A stretch of 7,784 bases of DNA from assembly GCA_025362615.1 (NCBI GenBank), contig JANYFQ010000097.1, forward strand, positions 1 through 7,784. The letters are read 5' to 3'. Source of the stretch: Hymenobacter sp. Lineage in GTDB: Bacteria; Bacteroidota; Bacteroidia; Cytophagales; Hymenobacteraceae. Each line of letters starts with the position of its first letter. Position 1 is the stretch's first letter. Of this stretch, positions 4,747-7,784 are shown one piece after another. A program made the position numbers and the translations under genes. The notes beneath the pieces are model-generated. The model had not been told where the DNA came from. It did not search any database and saw only the letters and a list, made by a program, of their open reading frames with translations.

Positions 4747-7700
4747 TTAAAAGCCAAGTGCCAGCCCGAAAGTATAAGTCCGGGCGCGTGGATAAAAGTT
4801 GTTATCAATGCCTCCAAAAATTTCGGGGTCGAGGCCGGTGTATTTCGTAACCACAAATACGTTCTGAACATTCCCTGTCAGGCGTAATGTGCCGCTGCCA
4901 CCCAGCACTTTGCCAACATTGTAGCCGAGGGTGATGTTTTCGCAACGCAAAAACGAGGCGTTTTCGATGTAGTAATCCGATAGGAATTGCTGGTTGCTAA
5001 AGCCGGTGCCGTTCACGCTTGGCGACAAATTATTGAGAAAACCAGTTGACCCCTGGGCGTTGAAATAGCTGCCGAAGTTGGAGGCTCCATTGTTGTACAC
5101 ATAGTTGCCGATGTTACTCCGCAACACAAAAGCCAAGCTAATTTGCTTGTAAGCCAGATTAGAGCTCAAGCCCAGCGTGACAAGGGGCGCAGGCTGCTTG
5201 TAGGTATAAACGGTGCTAGTGCTGCCGTCGGTTTGCGTGGTGTTGGCATAGAGGCCCTGAATAGGCCGGCCGTTCGCATCATATACCTGTCGCGATACTA
5301 GGAAGGCGTTGGGTGCCTCGCCTACGCGGAACACTTGCACCGTACTACCGGTATTGCCACCGATGCCTCCCACCAAGTAGCCCGTAAAGCCAGCTTGTTG
5401 CTTGCCCAGGTCCGTGATTACGTTGCGGTTGTAGGCCCCATTCACGTTCACGTCCCAGGTCAGATTTTCGGAGCGCACCACGCCTAAGTTCACGGCGGCC
5501 TCTATACCCCGATTGCGGAGCGAGCCGATGTTATCGTTGAGCTTGTTGGTGAGGTTGGCCCCAGCGGGCAGAAACACGCTGGCCAGCAGGTCGGAGGCAG
5601 TGCGCTGGTACACGTCCACGGTCGCCGTTACCCGGTTGTCAAACAAGCCGATGTCTAAGCCTGCGTTGTACGTATTGGTGGTTTCCCACGTCAGTTTGTC
5701 GTTGTAGCCGGAGGGGCGGGCGGTGATGCCTAGGTTGTTGTTGTTGAAAATATACTGGGCGGCCGAATTGCCGATGACGTAGCGTGGCAAGTAGTCGTAC
5801 TGCCCACCAATGTCCTGCTGCCCAGTGCGCCCGTAGCCGGCCCGTAGTTTGAGGTCAGTAATGGTGTTGTTATTGGCCAAAAAGGACTCGCTTTTGATGC
5901 GCCACGCCACACCCAACGCAGGAAATTGCCCGCTGTTGCGGCCAGGAGCAAAGCGCGAGGTGCGGTCGTTCCGCCAAGTAGCTGTGAGCAAGTACCGGTC
6001 CTTGATGTTGAGGGTGGCGCGACCGAAGAAAGATATCAGCACGTACTTGTTGTAGTAAGCAGGCACCAGCAGCGTATCGGTTGATTTAACTTTGGTGACT
6101 CCGTTGAAGCGGCGGTCCAGAAAGTTAGGACCCTGGTTTTCGAAGCTCTGGTAAGCATAGCCTCCTTGCACATCAAACCGGGAGGACTCATTCAATTGCT
6201 TGCTGTAAGCCAAGTAGGCTTCGAGCAGGCGCATATCCTTGTCCTGTGAGAACCGCGTAATCTGGCCGTTTTGGCCGGGTGTGGTGGCATCTGGGTTGAA
6301 GGTTCCAAAGTCGGTTGGGGCGTTTGTAGTGGTGCCGCGCCCGCGTGCGATGTCGGTGGCCAGGTTCAGATTGGCCCGCAGCCCTTCTACGCCGTGAATT
6401 TTGTAGTCGAACTGAATATTGGATATCAGCCGCTTCACATTGCTCACGTTACGGGTGTTGAGCAAAGCCGCCACCGGGTTGCCAGGAGCTAGGCCACGGG
6501 GTTTGCCATCGGGCTGCAAAAATTGATAGTAGCCACCAAAGCGCACGAAGCGTGGGTCGGACGACGTGACCGGCTGCGTAGGGTCGAAGAGGGCCGCACC
6601 GGTAATTTGTCCGTTGTCAATAAAGCGGTTGTCCACCGACGTGCCTTTGGCGTTGATGTCCACCTTCAGGTGGTTGTCCAACAGGCGCGGGGTAAGATTA
6701 AGCGAAAGCGCATCGCGCACCAGCTTGTTGGTGATGACAATGCCCTCCTGGTAGAGGTTGCCGTAGCTGAGGCGGTAGGGTACTTTGCCAGCCGCGCCGC
6801 TGATGCTCACGTTGTTGTCGTAGCTCATGGCGTTGCGGAAAATCTGTTTTTGCCAGTCGGTGTCGGCGTTGCCGAGCGTGGCCCGTTGCGAGGCCGTGGT
6901 CCCCGCCTCGGGGGCGTTGATGGCCGCCCGGAACTCCGAAGCCGACAGCACATCGTACTTTTTGGCCACGGTAGCCAGCGAGGTTTGCGAGCTGAAATTT
7001 ACCCGCGTGGCCTCGCCTACTGCACCGCGCTTGGTGGTGATGAGGATAACCCCGCCCGAAGCCCGGTTGCCGTAGATGGCCGTGGCCGAGGCATCCTTGA
7101 GCACGGTAAAGGTTTCAATGTCGTTGGGGTTAATCAACGACAGTGGGTTCGAAGCCCCGCTGATGCCGTCTTTATCCACTGGCACCCCGTCGATAACGTA
7201 GAGCGGGTCGCTGTTGGCATTGAGCGAGGAGTTGCCCCGGATACGCACCGTAGCGGATGCCCCCGGAGCACCGCCGCCGGTTGTGATGCTCACGCCGGCC
7301 ACCTTGCCCTGGATAAGCTGTTCGGGGTTGGTTATCTGACCCGCCACAAACTCACGGGCGGTGATGGTCGTCACGGCCCCCGTCACGTCCTGCTTGCGCT
7401 GGGTGCCGTAGCCAATTACCACAGCCTCCGCCAGTTGGGTTGTGTTCTCGCTCAGGGCCGCATCGGCCACTGTGTTCTGGCCGGCCACTACCGTCACGGC
7501 CTGCCGCACGGTGTTGTAGCCCACGTAGGAGATGACGAGCGTGTGCGGCCCGGCCGGCACACCGGCAATGTTGTAGGTGCCGTCCACGTTCGAGGAACTG
7601 CCGAGGGTCGAGCCATCCACGACGACGGTGGCACCGGGCACACCGTCCTTTTTATCGTCGGTGACGCGGCCGCTGACCGAACCAGTCTGGGCCTGGGCCA

Positions 7701-7773
7701 TGAGGGGCGCGAAGCCCAGGCCGGTGAGCAGGAGCAGCAGAAACCTGAGTTTCGCCAGGTAGGAGTGTTTCAT
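4747..7773 (-). CDS. susC: SusC/RagA family TonB-dependent outer-membrane transporter
   Basis: This 1008-residue beta-barrel imports the glycan bound by SusD, powered by TonB-ExbBD. The order is standard: signal peptide 1-28 (cleavage AQA-Q), carboxypeptidase-regulatory-like beta domain about 31-109 (GSVSGRVTD to DAALSE), a TonB-box-like AEAVVIGYGTQ (115-125), a plug domain about 127-250 with the SusC signature RIRGNSSLN (177-185) then DPLYVIDGVPV (189-199) and LKDASATAIYGNRA (225-238), then the barrel, ending in the aromatic TFGLALGF expected of an outer-membrane protein. Length equals the usual of about 1000 residues, and the frame is intact. It is the first visible gene of the susC-susD-susE operon. 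Only 11 bases lie upstream of the ATG, so the promoter and any regulator are outside the window. No N-terminal secretin-like STN domain is present, so direct anti-sigma signalling by this protein is unlikely. The substrate is inferred from SusD. Confidence 0.97.
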   Translation of the reverse strand: MKHSYLAKLRFLLLLLTGLGFAPLMAQAQTGSVSGRVTDDKKDGVPGATVVVDGSTLGSSSNVDGTYNIAGVPAGPHTLVISYVGYNTVRQAVTVVAGQNTVADAALSENTTQLAEAVVIGYGTQRKQDVTGAVTTITAREFVAGQITNPEQLIQGKVAGVSITTGGGAPGASATVRIRGNSSLNANSDPLYVIDGVPVDKDGISGASNPLSLINPNDIETFTVLKDASATAIYGNRASGGVILITTKRGAVGEATRVNFSSQTSLATVAKKYDVLSASEFRAAINAPEAGTTASQRATLGNADTDWQKQIFRNAMSYDNNVSISGAAGKVPYRLSYGNLYQEGIVITNKLVRDALSLNLTPRLLDNHLKVDINAKGTSVDNRFIDNGQITGAALFDPTQPVTSSDPRFVRFGGYYQFLQPDGKPRGLAPGNPVAALLNTRNVSNVKRLISNIQFDYKIHGVEGLRANLNLATDIARGRGTTTNAPTDFGTFNPDATTPGQNGQITRFSQDKDMRLLEAYLAYSKQLNESSRFDVQGGYAYQSFENQGPNFLDRRFNGVTKVKSTDTLLVPAYYNKYVLISFFGRATLNIKDRYLLTATWRNDRTSRFAPGRNSGQFPALGVAWRIKSESFLANNNTITDLKLRAGYGRTGQQDIGGQYDYLPRYVIGNSAAQYIFNNNNLGITARPSGYNDKLTWETTNTYNAGLDIGLFDNRVTATVDVYQRTASDLLASVFLPAGANLTNKLNDNIGSLRNRGIEAAVNLGVVRSENLTWDVNVNGAYNRNVITDLGKQQAGFTGYLVGGIGGNTGSTVQVFRVGEAPNAFLVSRQVYDANGRPIQGLYANTTQTDGSTSTVYTYKQPAPLVTLGLSSNLAYKQISLAFVLRSNIGNYVYNNGASNFGSYFNAQGSTGFLNNLSPSVNGTGFSNQQFLSDYYIENASFLRCENITLGYNVGKVLGGSGTLRLTGNVQNVFVVTKYTGLDPEIFGGIDNNFYPRARTYTFGLALGF

Positions 7774-7784
7774 ACGGAAACAGG

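Noticed and set aside
1..7784. CRISPR array, tRNA, rRNA, insertion sequence, integrase or phage-defence genes
   Set aside because: No regularly spaced repeats, tRNA-like cloverleaf, transposase or defence-type motif was found on either strand.

Overview
The window looks like a chromosomal piece of a Bacteroidota bacterium, most likely a GC-rich Cytophagales member of the Hymenobacter type. This rests on four signs: a SusC/SusD/SusE glycan-uptake set, a type IX secretion (T9SS) C-terminal sorting domain, Bacteroidota-style promoter motifs (TTG-N19-TAnnTTTG-like, here TACTTTCG) without clear Shine-Dalgarno sequences, and high GC by eye. The genus is an inference; the phylum is secure.

Layout, left to right. 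(1) At the left edge, on the minus strand, lie the first 30 codons of a BadF/BadG or N-acetylglucosamine-kinase-like ASKHA-fold protein. A promoter-like TACTTTCG sits just upstream of its ATG. (2) A 443-bp divergent intergenic region follows. Its half next to the kinase is GC-rich, and its half next to the following gene is AT-rich. (3) On the plus strand is a 390-residue secreted protein with a signal peptide, a beta-rich body without a recognisable catalytic motif, and a type A T9SS sorting domain. It ends in a near-perfect intrinsic terminator. (4) A 433-bp convergent intergenic region holds that terminator, an orphan plus-strand promoter-like motif, three consecutive inverted repeats that could form a small structured RNA, and the strong terminator of the operon coming from the right. 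(5) On the minus strand is a susC-susD-susE operon that fills the rest of the window. susC starts 11 bases from the right edge, so its promoter is outside.

How the genes work together. SusC (TonB-dependent outer-membrane channel), SusD (surface lipoprotein lid and glycan binder) and SusE (surface glycan-binding lipoprotein) should form one outer-membrane glycan import complex. The SusD resembles the true starch SusD subgroup. Aligned from memory to Bacteroides thetaiotaomicron SusD, most starch-contacting residues are kept, so an alpha-glucan (starch or maltooligosaccharide) substrate is the best guess. No glycoside hydrolase, SusR-type regulator or sigma/anti-sigma pair lies in the window; the enzymes must be beyond the right edge or elsewhere. 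The secreted T9SS protein could be an accessory surface binder, but only proximity suggests this.

The most unusual element is the possible small RNA between the two convergent transcripts. No new multi-gene system is evident; the rest is a normal, rather compact Sus-type locus.
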